A program made the translations under genes and the position numbers. Under the pieces are notes generated by a model that searched no databases, had not been told where the DNA came from, and was given only the letters and a program-made list of their open reading frames with translations. From the NCBI GenBank assembly GCA_028282245.1, contig JANQIL010000126.1:1-48029 (forward strand): a DNA stretch of 48,029 nt, given 5' to 3'. Below, piece after piece: positions 23,554-32,514 of this stretch (the stretch's first letter is position 1; each line of letters begins with the position of its first letter). This DNA comes from Magnetospira sp. (lineage in GTDB: Bacteria; Pseudomonadota; Alphaproteobacteria; Rhodospirillales; Magnetospiraceae).

Positions 23554-25179
23554 ATGGGCGGTTTTTTCGATACCCTGCGCAATTTGGGGCCGACCCGGCT
23601 GGCCGTGATCGGTGGCGTCGGCCTGTTCACGGTGGGCGCCCTGCTCTATCTGGTCTCGCAGTTCTCCACCCAGGACATGGGATTGCTGTACCAGGAACTG
23701 AACACGCAGGATTCCGGACGCATCGTCGGGGAACTCGAGGCCCAGGGCATCCCCTATCAGTTGTCGGCCAACGGCGCCACGATCTCGGTGCCGAAGGAGC
23801 GGGTTCTGGAACTGCGCATGAAACTGGCCCAGCAGGGCCTGCCGTCCGGCGGCTCGGTGGGGTACGAGTTGTTCGACACCTCGGACTCCCTCGGCACCAC
23901 CAATTTCATGCAGAACATGAACCAGTTGCGGGCGATGGAGGGCGAACTGTCGCGCACCATCGGAAGCTTGCAGAACATCAAGTCGGCGCGGGTTCACCTG
24001 GTGCTCCCGCAGCGCGAGTTGTTCAGCCGCCGCGAGCGCGAGCCGAGCGCGAGCGTGGTGCTCAAGATGCGCGGCCCGGTGCGCCTGTCCGGCGAGCAGG
24101 TCATGGCGATTCAGCAACTGGTCGCCTCGGCGGTGCCCAGCCTCGATCCCTCCAGGGTGTCGGTGGTCGACGAGAAGGGCAACCTCCTGGCGCGCGGATT
24201 CCAGGATCAGGGCAGCGAACTGGATATCCTGGAGGAACGGCGCATCGCCTACGAGAACCGGCTGTCCCGCGAGATCGAGGATCTGCTGGAGCGCACCGTC
24301 GGTTACGGCAAGGTGCGGGCCGAGGTCTCGGCGCAGATGAACTTCGACCGCATCAGCTCGACCGAGGAATCCTTCGACCCCGAGGGTCAGGTCGTGCGCT
24401 CGACCCAGACCATCGAGCAGACCGCCTCGTCGCGCGATTCCGAGACCGAGCCGGTGACCGTCGGCAACAACCTGCCCGACCCCACCAACACCGGTCAGGG
24501 CGCGGGGATCAGCAGCCAGACCGAGGAAAGCCGGATCGAGGAAACGGTCAACTACGAGATCACCAAGACCGTGGTCAACCGGGTGCGAGAGATCGGCGAG
24601 GTGGAACGCCTGTCGGTCGCCGTGCTGGTCGACGGCGCCTACCCGACCGACGCCGACGGCAACCCGACCTACGAGGCGCGCCCGCAGGCCGAAATGGACC
24701 AACTCGCCACCCTGGTCCGCACGGCGATCGGCTTCGACGCGCGGCGCGGCGACAATGTCGACGTGATCAACATGCAGTTCGCCCCGCTCGACACCGGCGA
24801 ACAGTTCGACGATTTCCTGCTCGGCTTCTCCCAGGACCAGTTGGTCGATCTGGCCAAGAACGTGGCCTTGGTGGTGGTGTTCATCCTGTTCCTGCTGCTG
24901 GTCGTGCGGCCGGTGGTGTCGCGGCTGTTCGAAACCCGGGCCGCCGAACAGCAGGCGGCGCTGGAGGGTGCCGGCGCCCCGGCCCTCGCCGCGCCGGGCG
25001 GCCCGCCGCTGCCGATCGAGGACACGATCGCCGCCGAGGATCTCGAGGAACTCATCGACATCGACCGCGTGGAGGGCCGGGTCAAGGCCTCCTCGGTCCG
25101 CAAGATCACCGAGATCGTCGAAAAGCACCCCGAGGAGGCGCTGTCGATCATTCGCAACTGGATGTATCAGGAAACCTAG
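23554..25179 (+). CDS. fliF: Flagellar MS-ring protein FliF
   Basis: A 541-residue inner-membrane protein. An N-terminal transmembrane helix (LAVIGGVGLFTVGALLYLVS) is followed by the ring-building motifs (YQELNTQDSGRIVGELEAQG, ANGATISVPKERVLELRMKLA, FMQNMNQLRAMEGELSRTI). A second helix (NVALVVVFILFLLLVV) is near residue 435. The C-terminal tail (EEALSIIRNWMYQ) is the FliG-binding segment. FliF forms the MS ring that nucleates the basal body. Length is normal. It is the first gene of the long operon to 34573, preceded by a CtrA-like box, with fliG following after 15 bases. Confidence 0.97.
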   Translation: MGGFFDTLRNLGPTRLAVIGGVGLFTVGALLYLVSQFSTQDMGLLYQELNTQDSGRIVGELEAQGIPYQLSANGATISVPKERVLELRMKLAQQGLPSGGSVGYELFDTSDSLGTTNFMQNMNQLRAMEGELSRTIGSLQNIKSARVHLVLPQRELFSRREREPSASVVLKMRGPVRLSGEQVMAIQQLVASAVPSLDPSRVSVVDEKGNLLARGFQDQGSELDILEERRIAYENRLSREIEDLLERTVGYGKVRAEVSAQMNFDRISSTEESFDPEGQVVRSTQTIEQTASSRDSETEPVTVGNNLPDPTNTGQGAGISSQTEESRIEETVNYEITKTVVNRVREIGEVERLSVAVLVDGAYPTDADGNPTYEARPQAEMDQLATLVRTAIGFDARRGDNVDVINMQFAPLDTGEQFDDFLLGFSQDQLVDLAKNVALVVVFILFLLLVVRPVVSRLFETRAAEQQAALEGAGAPALAAPGGPPLPIEDTIAAEDLEELIDIDRVEGRVKASSVRKITEIVEKHPEEALSIIRNWMYQET

Positions 25180-25194
25180 GAGCGGGTCCGAACC

Positions 25195-26214
25195 GTGGCT
25201 AGAGTCAAGGACGATTACCGCAGCCTCAGCGGCAACCAGAAAGCGGCCATCTTCATGCTGTCGCTGGGCGAGGAGCACGCCGGCCGCCTGTTCGAGAAAA
25301 TGGACGACGAGGAAATCCGCGAGCTTTCCCAGACCATGGCCACCCTCGGCAGCATCAGTTCCAACATCGTCGAGCGGCTGTTCATCGAATTCGCCGACCA
25401 CCTGTCGTCCACCGGCTCGCTGGTCGGTTCGTTCGACAGCACCGAGCGCCTGCTGGCGAACAGCCTGCCGAAGGACCGCGTCGATCAGATCATGGAGGAA
25501 ATCCGTGGTCCGGCCGGCCGCACCATGTGGGACAAGCTCGGCAACGTGAACGAGGCGGTGCTCGCCAACTACCTGAAGAACGAATACCCGCAGACGGTGG
25601 CCGTCGTGCTGTCCAAGATCAAGCCGGACCATGCGGCCCGGGTGCTGTCGCTGCTGCCCGAAAACTACGCCATGGAGTGCATCACCCGCATGCTGCGCAT
25701 GGAGGCGGTGCAGAAAGAGGTCCTCGATCACGTGGAGCGCACCCTGCGCACCGAGTTCATGACCAACCTGGCGCGCACCGCGCGGCGCGACGCCCATGAG
25801 CTGATGGCCGACATCTTCAACAACCTGGACCGCAACACCGAGAACCGCTTCATGTCGGCCCTGGAGGAACGCAACCGCGAGAGCGCCGAGCGCATCAAGC
25901 AGCTCATGTTCACCTTCGAGGATCTCACCCGGATCGATTCCGCAGGCATCCAGCAGCTCCTGCGCCATGTCGAGAAGGACCGTCTGGCGATGGCGCTGAA
26001 GGGCGCCTCCGACGATGCCAAGGACATGTTCTTCCGCAACATGTCGGAACGCGCCGGCAAGATGATGCGCGAGGACATGGAATCGATGGGGCCGGTGCGC
26101 CTCAAGGAGGTCGACGAGGCCCAGGCGGAAGTGGTCACGGTCGCCAAGCAGTTGGCCGAGTCCGGCGAAATCGTCATCGCCGGCTCGGGCGAAGAGGACG
26201 AACTGGTTTATTGA
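25195..26214 (+). CDS. fliG: Flagellar motor switch protein FliG
   Basis: A 339-residue complete FliG. It has the N-terminal FliF-binding region ([17 protein letters not shown]), a middle domain with an EYPQ variant of the EHPQ motif ([20 protein letters not shown]), and the C-terminal torque helix region ([19 protein letters not shown]). FliG transmits torque from the stator and sets rotation sense with FliM/FliN. The start is GTG at 25195 with AGGAG twelve bases upstream; no ATG fits better. It sits between fliF and fliH. Confidence 0.97.
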   Translation: MARVKDDYRSLSGNQKAAIFMLSLGEEHAGRLFEKMDDEEIRELSQTMATLGSISSNIVERLFIEFADHLSSTGSLVGSFDSTERLLANSLPKDRVDQIMEEIRGPAGRTMWDKLGNVNEAVLANYLKNEYPQTVAVVLSKIKPDHAARVLSLLPENYAMECITRMLRMEAVQKEVLDHVERTLRTEFMTNLARTARRDAHELMADIFNNLDRNTENRFMSALEERNRESAERIKQLMFTFEDLTRIDSAGIQQLLRHVEKDRLAMALKGASDDAKDMFFRNMSERAGKMMREDMESMGPVRLKEVDEAQAEVVTVAKQLAESGEIVIAGSGEEDELVY

Positions 26215-26228
26215 GCCCGGGAAACACC

Positions 26229-26975
26229 ATGCCAAACGTCCGCAAGTTCATGTTCGACAACGACTTCGACGAGCGGTCGCGGACTCGCAAGGCCATCAAG
26301 AAGGCGGCGGAGGCGGCGGCGCCACCGCCCCCGCCGCCGCCGACGTTTTCGGAGGCCGACCTCGCCCAGGCGCGGGAGGAGGCCCACGCGGCCGGCCGCT
26401 TGGCCGGACTGGAGGAGTCCGGGGCCGGTGTCGAGGCACACGCCACAAAGGCCCTGGAGCGGATCGCCGACGATCTCGCGAAGCTGTTCGAGCGGCAGCG
26501 CGCGGCGGCCGACGACTCGCGGCGCGGCGCGGTGGCGGTCGCGGCCACCATCGCCGCCAAGATGTTTCCGGCCCTCAACCGCCGGGGCGGTCTGGACGAG
26601 ATCGCGGACTTGGTCGCCGACACCCTGGACCGACTGCGCGACGAACCGCGCGTCGTCGTCCGGGTGGCGCCCGAGCAGCGCGCCCCGCTCGAGGCGCGGA
26701 TCGCCGAGATGGCGCGCAACGCCGGGTTCGAGGGCAAGGTGACCCTGCTCGACGCGCCCGACGTTCCGGCCGGCGACTGTCGACTCGAATGGACCGACGG
26801 CGGCGCCGAGCGCGATTCCGATACCCTTTGGAGCGACATCGACGCCATCGTCGAACGCCACCTGGCCGAGGGCGGAACCCGCGACGACCCACTGCCCGAG
26901 CGATCCATTCGCGGCACGAACGCCGCGGCAACGCCCGACGCCACCACCGAACCGACGGGAGACTGGAATGGCTGA
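26229..26975 (+). CDS. fliH: Flagellar export ATPase regulator FliH-like protein
   Basis: A 248-residue protein in the position expected for FliH. It starts MPNVRKFMFDNDFDE, has a basic helical segment, a seven-Pro tract near residue 35, an AREEAHAAGRLAGLEE segment with small-residue spacing typical of FliH, and a C-terminal V-ATPase subunit E-like domain. FliH holds the FliI ATPase at the export gate. An open frame extends 18 bases upstream to a TTG at 26211, but the ATG at 26229 has a GGGAA ribosome site and is preferred. It overlaps fliN by eight bases. Sequence similarity is moderate, so position adds much of the support. Confidence 0.82.
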   Translation: MPNVRKFMFDNDFDERSRTRKAIKKAAEAAAPPPPPPPTFSEADLAQAREEAHAAGRLAGLEESGAGVEAHATKALERIADDLAKLFERQRAAADDSRRGAVAVAATIAAKMFPALNRRGGLDEIADLVADTLDRLRDEPRVVVRVAPEQRAPLEARIAEMARNAGFEGKVTLLDAPDVPAGDCRLEWTDGGAERDSDTLWSDIDAIVERHLAEGGTRDDPLPERSIRGTNAAATPDATTEPTGDWNG

Positions 26976-27315
26976 TGACGAACTCGAACTGCGCGAACTG
27001 GACGGCGACCCCTCGACCGGCGCCCCGTTGGTGGACGACTCGGCCGACGAGCCGGAACTGCCGCGCAGCGCCCGCGACCTGGAGGCGGTGTACGACATCC
27101 CGGTCCAGGTATCGGCGGTGCTCGGCAAGGCGACCATGCAGGTCAGCCAACTGCTGAAACTCGGCCGTGGCGCGGTGGTCGAACTGGACCGCAAGGTCGG
27201 CGAGGCGATCGACATCTACGTCAACAACCGCCTGGTGGCGCGTGGCGAGGTGGTGGTGGTCGAGGACCGCCTCGGGGTAACGATGACCGAAATCATCAAG
27301 TCGGACCGCAGCTAG
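26968..27315 (+). CDS. fliN: Flagellar motor switch protein FliN
   Basis: A 115-residue FliN. An acidic N-terminus leads into the SpoA-type domain: YDIPVQVSAVLGKATMQVSQ, LLKLGRGAVVELDRKVGE and DIYVNNRLVARGEVVVVEDRLGV. FliN forms the lower C-ring and, with FliG and FliM, controls rotation direction and export. Its ATG lies inside the fliH 3' end. Length and domain order are normal. motA follows after 21 bases. Confidence 0.96.
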   Translation: MADDELELRELDGDPSTGAPLVDDSADEPELPRSARDLEAVYDIPVQVSAVLGKATMQVSQLLKLGRGAVVELDRKVGEAIDIYVNNRLVARGEVVVVEDRLGVTMTEIIKSDRS

Positions 27316-27336
27316 CCCCCCGAGGAGACGGCCCCG

Positions 27337-28149
27337 ATGGGCAACGGAATCGATTTGGCGGACGGCAAGGCCCGATCGCAGGTTGACCTCGCGACCGTCC
27401 TGGGACTGCTGGCCGGGTTCGCCCTGGTGGTCACCGCGATCGTACTCGGCGGCTCGCCGGGAACCTTCGTCAACACCCCATCGGTGCTGATCGTCATCGG
27501 CGGCACCTTCGCGGTCACCACGGCGTGTTTCTCGGTCTCCGAGATGATGCAGAGCTTCCGGGTGGTGGGCCGCACCATGGTCTACACGCGGCGCGATCCT
27601 GGCGCCGCCGCGATGCGCGTCCTGCACCTGGCCGAGATGTCGCGCAAGCAGGGCGTGCTGTCGCTGCAGGGACTCCTCGACTCGCTGAGCGGCGAGCCGT
27701 TTCTGCACAAGGGCATGTCCATGGTGGTCGACGGCACGCCGGGCGAGGAAGTGGAGACCATGCTGCGCCGCGACATGCTGGCGACCGAACAGCGCCACGC
27801 CCGCAGCGCCGGCATCCTGCGCAAGGCGGCGGAGTTCTCGCCGGCCATGGGGCTGATCGGCACCCTGATCGGACTGGTTCAGATGCTCGGCAACCTGGAC
27901 GACCCGTCGACCATCGGCCCGTCGATGGCGGTCGCCCTGCTCACCACCTTCTACGGCGCGGTGCTGGCCAACATGGTGTTCCTGCCGTTGGCCGCCAAGC
28001 TGGAGCGCAACTCGGCGGAGGAGACCCTGATCAATCAGGTCTATCTGCTGGGCGCCGCCTCGATCGGGCGCCAGGAGAACCCCCGGCGTCTGGAAATGAT
28101 GCTCAACAGCGTGCTGCCGCCGGCGAAGCGCATCCAATACTTCGATTAA
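27337..28149 (+). CDS. motA: MotA/PomA-type flagellar stator protein
   Basis: A 270-residue MotA-family channel protein with four transmembrane helices: near residues 17-40 (VDLATVLGLLAGFALVVTAI), 47-66 (TPSVLIVIGGTFAVTT), and a pair at the start and end of the segment FSPAMGLIGTLIGLVQML to TTFYGAVLANMVFLPLA. The long cytoplasmic loop between helices two and three carries the charged region that contacts FliG. With MotB it forms the proton- or sodium-driven stator. The LIGTLIGLVQML signature is closer to the PomA/MotP side, so the coupling ion is open. No motB follows; it must lie elsewhere. Confidence 0.9.
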   Translation: MGNGIDLADGKARSQVDLATVLGLLAGFALVVTAIVLGGSPGTFVNTPSVLIVIGGTFAVTTACFSVSEMMQSFRVVGRTMVYTRRDPGAAAMRVLHLAEMSRKQGVLSLQGLLDSLSGEPFLHKGMSMVVDGTPGEEVETMLRRDMLATEQRHARSAGILRKAAEFSPAMGLIGTLIGLVQMLGNLDDPSTIGPSMAVALLTTFYGAVLANMVFLPLAAKLERNSAEETLINQVYLLGAASIGRQENPRRLEMMLNSVLPPAKRIQYFD

Positions 28150-28173
28150 CGACGGCCCGGGAGACCCTTGACC

Positions 28174-29523
28174 ATGCGTTTGCTGATCGTCGGATCGCTT
28201 GAAGGCCAAATCGGCGCCGCCAGCCAGATCGCCATCCAACGTGGCGCCAAGGTCACCCACGCCAACGACTCCGACGCGGCGTTCGAGGCATTGCGGAGCG
28301 GCAACGGCGCCGATCTGGTGATGATCGACGTCAAGCTGGACGTCGACGCCTTCATCCGTCAGCTCGAACGCGAGCGCATTCACCTGCCCGTGGTCGCCTG
28401 CGGAGTCGGCACCGACAGCCGCGCGGCGGTCGCGGCGATCCGCGCCGGGGCCAGGGAATACGTCCCCCTGCCGCCGGACGCCGACCTGATCGCCGGAGTT
28501 TTGGAGGCGGTGACCGACGAGGCGCGGGCCATTGTCCATCGCGGCCCGGCGATGGCCCAGACCCTGCGCATGGCAGATCAGGTCGCGGGCAGCGACGCCT
28601 CCATCCTGGTTACCGGGGACTCCGGCACCGGCAAGGAACTGCTGGCCCGCCACATCCATCTGAACAGCCGCCGCAAGGACGCCCGCTTCGTCGCCGTCAA
28701 TTGCGCGGCGATCCCCGAGAACCTGCTGGAGAGCGAGCTTTTCGGGCATGAGAAGGGCGCCTTCACCGGCGCCGTGGCGCGCCGGATCGGCAAGTTCGAG
28801 GAAGCCGACGGCGGCACCCTGCTGCTCGACGAAGTCTCCGAAATGGACCCGCGCCTGCAGGCCAAGCTCCTGCGCGCCATCCAGGAACGGGAGATCGACC
28901 GGGTCGGCGGCGCGCGACCGGTCAAGGTCGACGCAAGACTGATCGCCACCACCAACCGCGACCTCGACCGCGAAGTGGCCGAGGGGCGGTTCCGCCAGGA
29001 CCTTTATTACCGCCTCAACGTGGTCGCCATTCGCCTGCCCTCGCTCGGCGAGCGGCCGGAGGATATCGAACCCTTGGCCGAACACTTCATCCGCAGGTTC
29101 TCCGCCGCCAACGACCTGCCGGTTCGCCCGCTGTCGGGCGAGGCGCTGGCCGCGCTCAAGGCCCACGACTGGCCGGGCAACGTGCGCGAACTGGAAAACG
29201 CCCTGCACCGCGCGGTGCTGCTGGCCGGCGGCCCGGACATCGGCCGCGACGCGGTGATGCTCGGCGGCGCCCCGACCCAGGCGCGGCCACGGCCGACCGC
29301 CGGTGGGGGTGGCGCCAGCGGTCTGGTCGGACGCACCGTGGCCGAGGTGGAACGCGACCTCATCATCGACACCCTGGAACACTGCCTCGGCAACCGCACC
29401 CACGCCGCCAACATTCTCGGCATCTCGATCCGCACCCTGCGCAACAAGCTGCGCCAGTACGCCGACAAGGGCATCCCCGTGCCGACCCCCGGCGGCGACC
29501 CGGCCCAGGAGAAGGCGTCGTGA
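28174..29523 (+). CDS. flbD: Sigma-54-dependent flagellar regulator FlbD
   Basis: A 449-residue NtrC-family activator. The N-terminal receiver-like domain (residues 1-115) is atypical: the acidic pocket after the first strand is GS instead of paired Asp, though an Asp remains in VMIDVKLD. The AAA+ domain is intact, with Walker A GDSGTGKE, the sigma-54 contact loop [13 protein letters not shown], and [13 protein letters not shown]. The C-terminus has a Fis-type helix-turn-helix ([18 protein letters not shown]). FlbD activates middle and late flagellar promoters, and a matching sigma-54 promoter lies before fliK. A GGGAG site sits ten bases before the chosen ATG at 28174. Confidence 0.93.
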   Translation: MRLLIVGSLEGQIGAASQIAIQRGAKVTHANDSDAAFEALRSGNGADLVMIDVKLDVDAFIRQLERERIHLPVVACGVGTDSRAAVAAIRAGAREYVPLPPDADLIAGVLEAVTDEARAIVHRGPAMAQTLRMADQVAGSDASILVTGDSGTGKELLARHIHLNSRRKDARFVAVNCAAIPENLLESELFGHEKGAFTGAVARRIGKFEEADGGTLLLDEVSEMDPRLQAKLLRAIQEREIDRVGGARPVKVDARLIATTNRDLDREVAEGRFRQDLYYRLNVVAIRLPSLGERPEDIEPLAEHFIRRFSAANDLPVRPLSGEALAALKAHDWPGNVRELENALHRAVLLAGGPDIGRDAVMLGGAPTQARPRPTAGGGGASGLVGRTVAEVERDLIIDTLEHCLGNRTHAANILGISIRTLRNKLRQYADKGIPVPTPGGDPAQEKAS

Positions 29524-29546
29524 CCGAACCCCGGGAGCCCTAGGCG

Positions 29547-31712
29547 ATGGCGGAGGCGCCCCCCCCGTCCCCGGTGCCCGCCGCCGAGGCCGAGCCCTCG
29601 GCCAAGGCGGAATCGGGAGTCAACCTGATCGGCTTCCTGTCGGCGCAGGTGCGCAAGATCGGCCAGCACGGCGACATCATGCTGGCGCTCGGCGTGATCA
29701 CCATCCTGACGGTGCTCATCCTGCCGCTGCCGCGCTGGCTGCTCGACATCAGCCTCGCCTTCTCGATCACCTTCTCGGTGCTCATCCTGATGACCGCGCT
29801 GTTCATCCAGAAGCCGCTGGAATTCAGCGCCTTTCCCACCGTTCTGCTGCTGGCGACGATGATCCGCCTCGCCCTCAACCTGGCCTCCACGCGCCTGATT
29901 CTGGCGCACGGCCACGAGGGGACGGCGGCCGCCGGACAGATCATCGAGGCCTTCGGCGGCTTCGTGATGCAGGGCAACTTCGTGATCGGCATCATCGTCT
30001 TCTCGATTCTGGTGATCGTCAACTTCGTGGTCATCACCAAGGGCTCCGGACGCATCGCCGAGGTCGCCGCCCGATTCACCCTGGACGGCATGCCGGGCAA
30101 GCAGATGGCGATCGACGCCGACCTGTCGTCGGGGATGATCGACGAGGAGGAGGCGCGCCGCCGCCGCAAGGAGGTGGAGGACGAATCCAATTTCTTCGGG
30201 TCCATGGACGGCGCAGCCAAGTTCGTGCGCGGCGACGCGGTGGCCGGTCTGCTGATCACCGCGATCAACGTCATCGGCGGCATGATCATCGGCGTCGCCC
30301 AGATGGACCTGAGCTGGGGCGAGGCCGCGCAATCCTATACCCGGCTGACGGTCGGCGACGGGCTGGTCTCGCAGATCCCGGCCCTGATCGTCTCCACCGC
30401 GGCCGGCATGGTGGTGACCAAGGCCGGCGTTTCGGGAGCCACCGAAAAGGCGCTGTTCACCCAACTCGGGAGCCAACCCAGGGCCCTGGTTCTGGTCTCC
30501 TTTCTGCTCGCCGCGCTGGGCCTGCTCACCGCCATGCCGGCGGTGCCGTTTCTCGTCCTCGCGGTGGCGACCGGGCTCGGCGGCTGGTACCTCAAGCGGC
30601 TGCAGGACCGGCGGGCCGAGGAAGCCCGAATCGCCGCCGAGCGGGAACGCATCGAGGCGGCGGCGGTGCCGGCCGAGGAGCCGATCGCCAGCGCGCTGAA
30701 GATCGATTTCCTGCGCCTCGAACTGGGCTACGGTCTGCTCGGCCTGATCAACACGGGTTCGGAGGGGCAGCGGATCACCGACCAGATCAAGGCGTTGCGC
30801 CGCCAGATCGCCCAGGACATGGGCTTCATCATGCCGAGCGTGCGCATTCAGGACAACATGCAGCTGCCGGCCAACACCTACGTGATCCGGGTCAAGGAAA
30901 TCGAGGCCGGACGCGGCGACCTCAGGCCCAACATGCTGCTGGTCATGGACCCGCGCGGCGAGGAGATCACCCTGCCCGGCGAGAAGACCAAGGAACCCAC
31001 CTTCGGGCTGCCGGCCATGTGGATCGAGGTGGCCAACCGCGAGGAGGCGCTGTTCCGGGGCTACACGGTGGTCGATCCGGCGACCGTGGTCACCACCCAC
31101 CTCACCGAGGTCATCAAGGACAACATGTCGGAGATGCTGTCCTACGGCGAGACCCAGAAACTGCTCGACGAGTTGGATCGCGAGCATCAGAAGCTGATCG
31201 CCGACATGGTGCCGAGCCAGATCTCGGTCGGCGGCATCCAGCGGGTGCTCCAGAACCTTCTCACCGAGCGGGTCTCGGCGCGCGACCTGCCAACCATCCT
31301 GGAGGGCATCTCGGAGGCCTGCGGCTACACCCGCAACATCATGCTGATCACCGAGCACGTGCGCTCGCGGCTGGCCCGCCAACTGTCCGACGTCTATGTG
31401 GACGAGGACGGCGTGCTGTCGCTCATCGTGCTGTCGCCGCAGTGGGAACAGGCGTTCTCCGACAGCCTGATCGGCACCGGCGACGACCGCCAGCTCTCGA
31501 TGGCGCCCAGCCAGCTTCAGGACTTCATCACCCAGTTGCGCGACACCTTCGAGCGGCAGGCGATGATGGGCGAGATGCCGGTTCTGCTGACCAGCCCCAA
31601 CAACCGGCCGTTCGTGCGCTCGATCGTCGAACGGTTCCGGCCGATGACCCCGGTGATGTCGCAGAACGAAATCCATCCCAAGGCCCGCATCAAGACGGTG
31701 GGGCAGATCTAG
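29547..31712 (+). CDS. flhA: Flagellar export apparatus protein FlhA
   Basis: A 721-residue inner-membrane protein of the flagellar type III export gate. The N-terminal half has about eight transmembrane helices and the conserved FHIPEP-type cytoplasmic loop region (RIAEVAARFTLDGMPGKQMAID). The C-terminal half is the cytoplasmic ring domain with LGYGLLGLIN, GDLRPNMLLVMDP and QRVLQNLLTERVSARDLPTI. FlhA binds chaperone-cargo complexes and couples export to proton flow. The first 20 residues are Pro/Ala/Glu-rich and variable. Usual length is about 700. flhG follows after ten bases; flhF, often between them, is absent. Confidence 0.97.
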   Translation: MAEAPPPSPVPAAEAEPSAKAESGVNLIGFLSAQVRKIGQHGDIMLALGVITILTVLILPLPRWLLDISLAFSITFSVLILMTALFIQKPLEFSAFPTVLLLATMIRLALNLASTRLILAHGHEGTAAAGQIIEAFGGFVMQGNFVIGIIVFSILVIVNFVVITKGSGRIAEVAARFTLDGMPGKQMAIDADLSSGMIDEEEARRRRKEVEDESNFFGSMDGAAKFVRGDAVAGLLITAINVIGGMIIGVAQMDLSWGEAAQSYTRLTVGDGLVSQIPALIVSTAAGMVVTKAGVSGATEKALFTQLGSQPRALVLVSFLLAALGLLTAMPAVPFLVLAVATGLGGWYLKRLQDRRAEEARIAAERERIEAAAVPAEEPIASALKIDFLRLELGYGLLGLINTGSEGQRITDQIKALRRQIAQDMGFIMPSVRIQDNMQLPANTYVIRVKEIEAGRGDLRPNMLLVMDPRGEEITLPGEKTKEPTFGLPAMWIEVANREEALFRGYTVVDPATVVTTHLTEVIKDNMSEMLSYGETQKLLDELDREHQKLIADMVPSQISVGGIQRVLQNLLTERVSARDLPTILEGISEACGYTRNIMLITEHVRSRLARQLSDVYVDEDGVLSLIVLSPQWEQAFSDSLIGTGDDRQLSMAPSQLQDFITQLRDTFERQAMMGEMPVLLTSPNNRPFVRSIVERFRPMTPVMSQNEIHPKARIKTVGQI

Positions 31713-31722
31713 GACCCCGCAG

Positions 31723-32514
31723 ATGACCCAAGGCCCGACCCCCAGCGCCACCGCCGCCGCGACCCCCAGCCGGGGCCGCCATCTGATCGCCGTCGCCTCC
31801 GGCAAGGGCGGGGTCGGCAAGACCTGGTTCGCCATCACCCTGGCCCAGGCGCTGGCCCTCAACGGGCAGCATACCCTGCTGTTCGACGCCGACCTTGGGC
31901 TGGCCAACGTGGACATCCAGCTCGGCCTGATGCCCAAGCACGATCTGGGATCGGTGATCTCCGGTCGGCTGTCCCTCAACCAGGCGGCGTTCCGCTACGA
32001 GGACGGCGGATTCGACATCATCGCCGGACGCTCCGGCTCGGGCAGCCTCGCCAATCTGCCGGCCAGCCGCCTCCAGGTGCTGGCCGACGACCTCCGCCTG
32101 CTCGCCTCGACCTACGACCGGGTGGTGATGGACCTCGGCGCCGGGGTCGAGCGGACGGTGCGCCAGATGGCGGAGGTCGCCGGCACCTGCATCGTGGTGA
32201 CCAACGACGAGCCCACCTCGCTGACCGACGCCTACGCCTTCATCAAGGTCCTGCACATGGCGCAGCCGACGGCCAACGTCTGGGTCCTCGTCAACATGGC
32301 CAACTCCCGCAACGAGGGGGAGCGCACCTACAACACCCTGCTCAAGGCCTGCGAGGGGTTCCTCAAGATGTCGCCGGCGCTGGCCGGAGTGATCCGCCGC
32401 GACGACAAGGTACGCGAGGCGATCCGCGCCCAGGCGCCACTGTTCACCCGGTTCCCCAATTGCGAGGCGGCGCAGGACGTGGAAGCCGCGACCGCCAGAC
32501 TGCTGAGGACATAG
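31723..32514 (+). CDS. flhG: MinD-like ATPase FlhG (FleN/YlxH family)
   Basis: A 263-residue deviant-Walker ATPase. It shows SGKGGVGKTWFAITLAQALA (Walker A with the signature Lys), FDADLGLANVDIQLGL (switch I/DADLGLAN typical of FlhG) and MDLGAGVERTVRQM. FlhG normally works with the GTPase FlhF to control flagellar number and placement. It lacks an obvious DQAxxLR N-terminal motif for FlhF activation. The ATG at 31723 has AGGA nine bases upstream. It is followed directly by the FliK-like gene, whose ATG begins right after its TAG. Confidence 0.9.
   Translation: MTQGPTPSATAAATPSRGRHLIAVASGKGGVGKTWFAITLAQALALNGQHTLLFDADLGLANVDIQLGLMPKHDLGSVISGRLSLNQAAFRYEDGGFDIIAGRSGSGSLANLPASRLQVLADDLRLLASTYDRVVMDLGAGVERTVRQMAEVAGTCIVVTNDEPTSLTDAYAFIKVLHMAQPTANVWVLVNMANSRNEGERTYNTLLKACEGFLKMSPALAGVIRRDDKVREAIRAQAPLFTRFPNCEAAQDVEAATARLLRT

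Noticed and set aside
23482-26235. 917-codon open frame on the minus strand
   Set aside because: It is the antisense of fliF and fliG, with His/Gln/Arg-rich low-complexity translation and no family match.
29303-31726. 807-codon open frame on the plus strand
   Set aside because: It is an alternative frame of flbD and flhA with Arg/Pro/Gly-rich sequence and no domain.
26575-31979. Two open frames above 900 codons on the minus strand (26575-29403 and 29007-31979)
   Set aside because: They oppose fliH-flhA, all well supported; composition is typical of antisense frames in GC-rich DNA.
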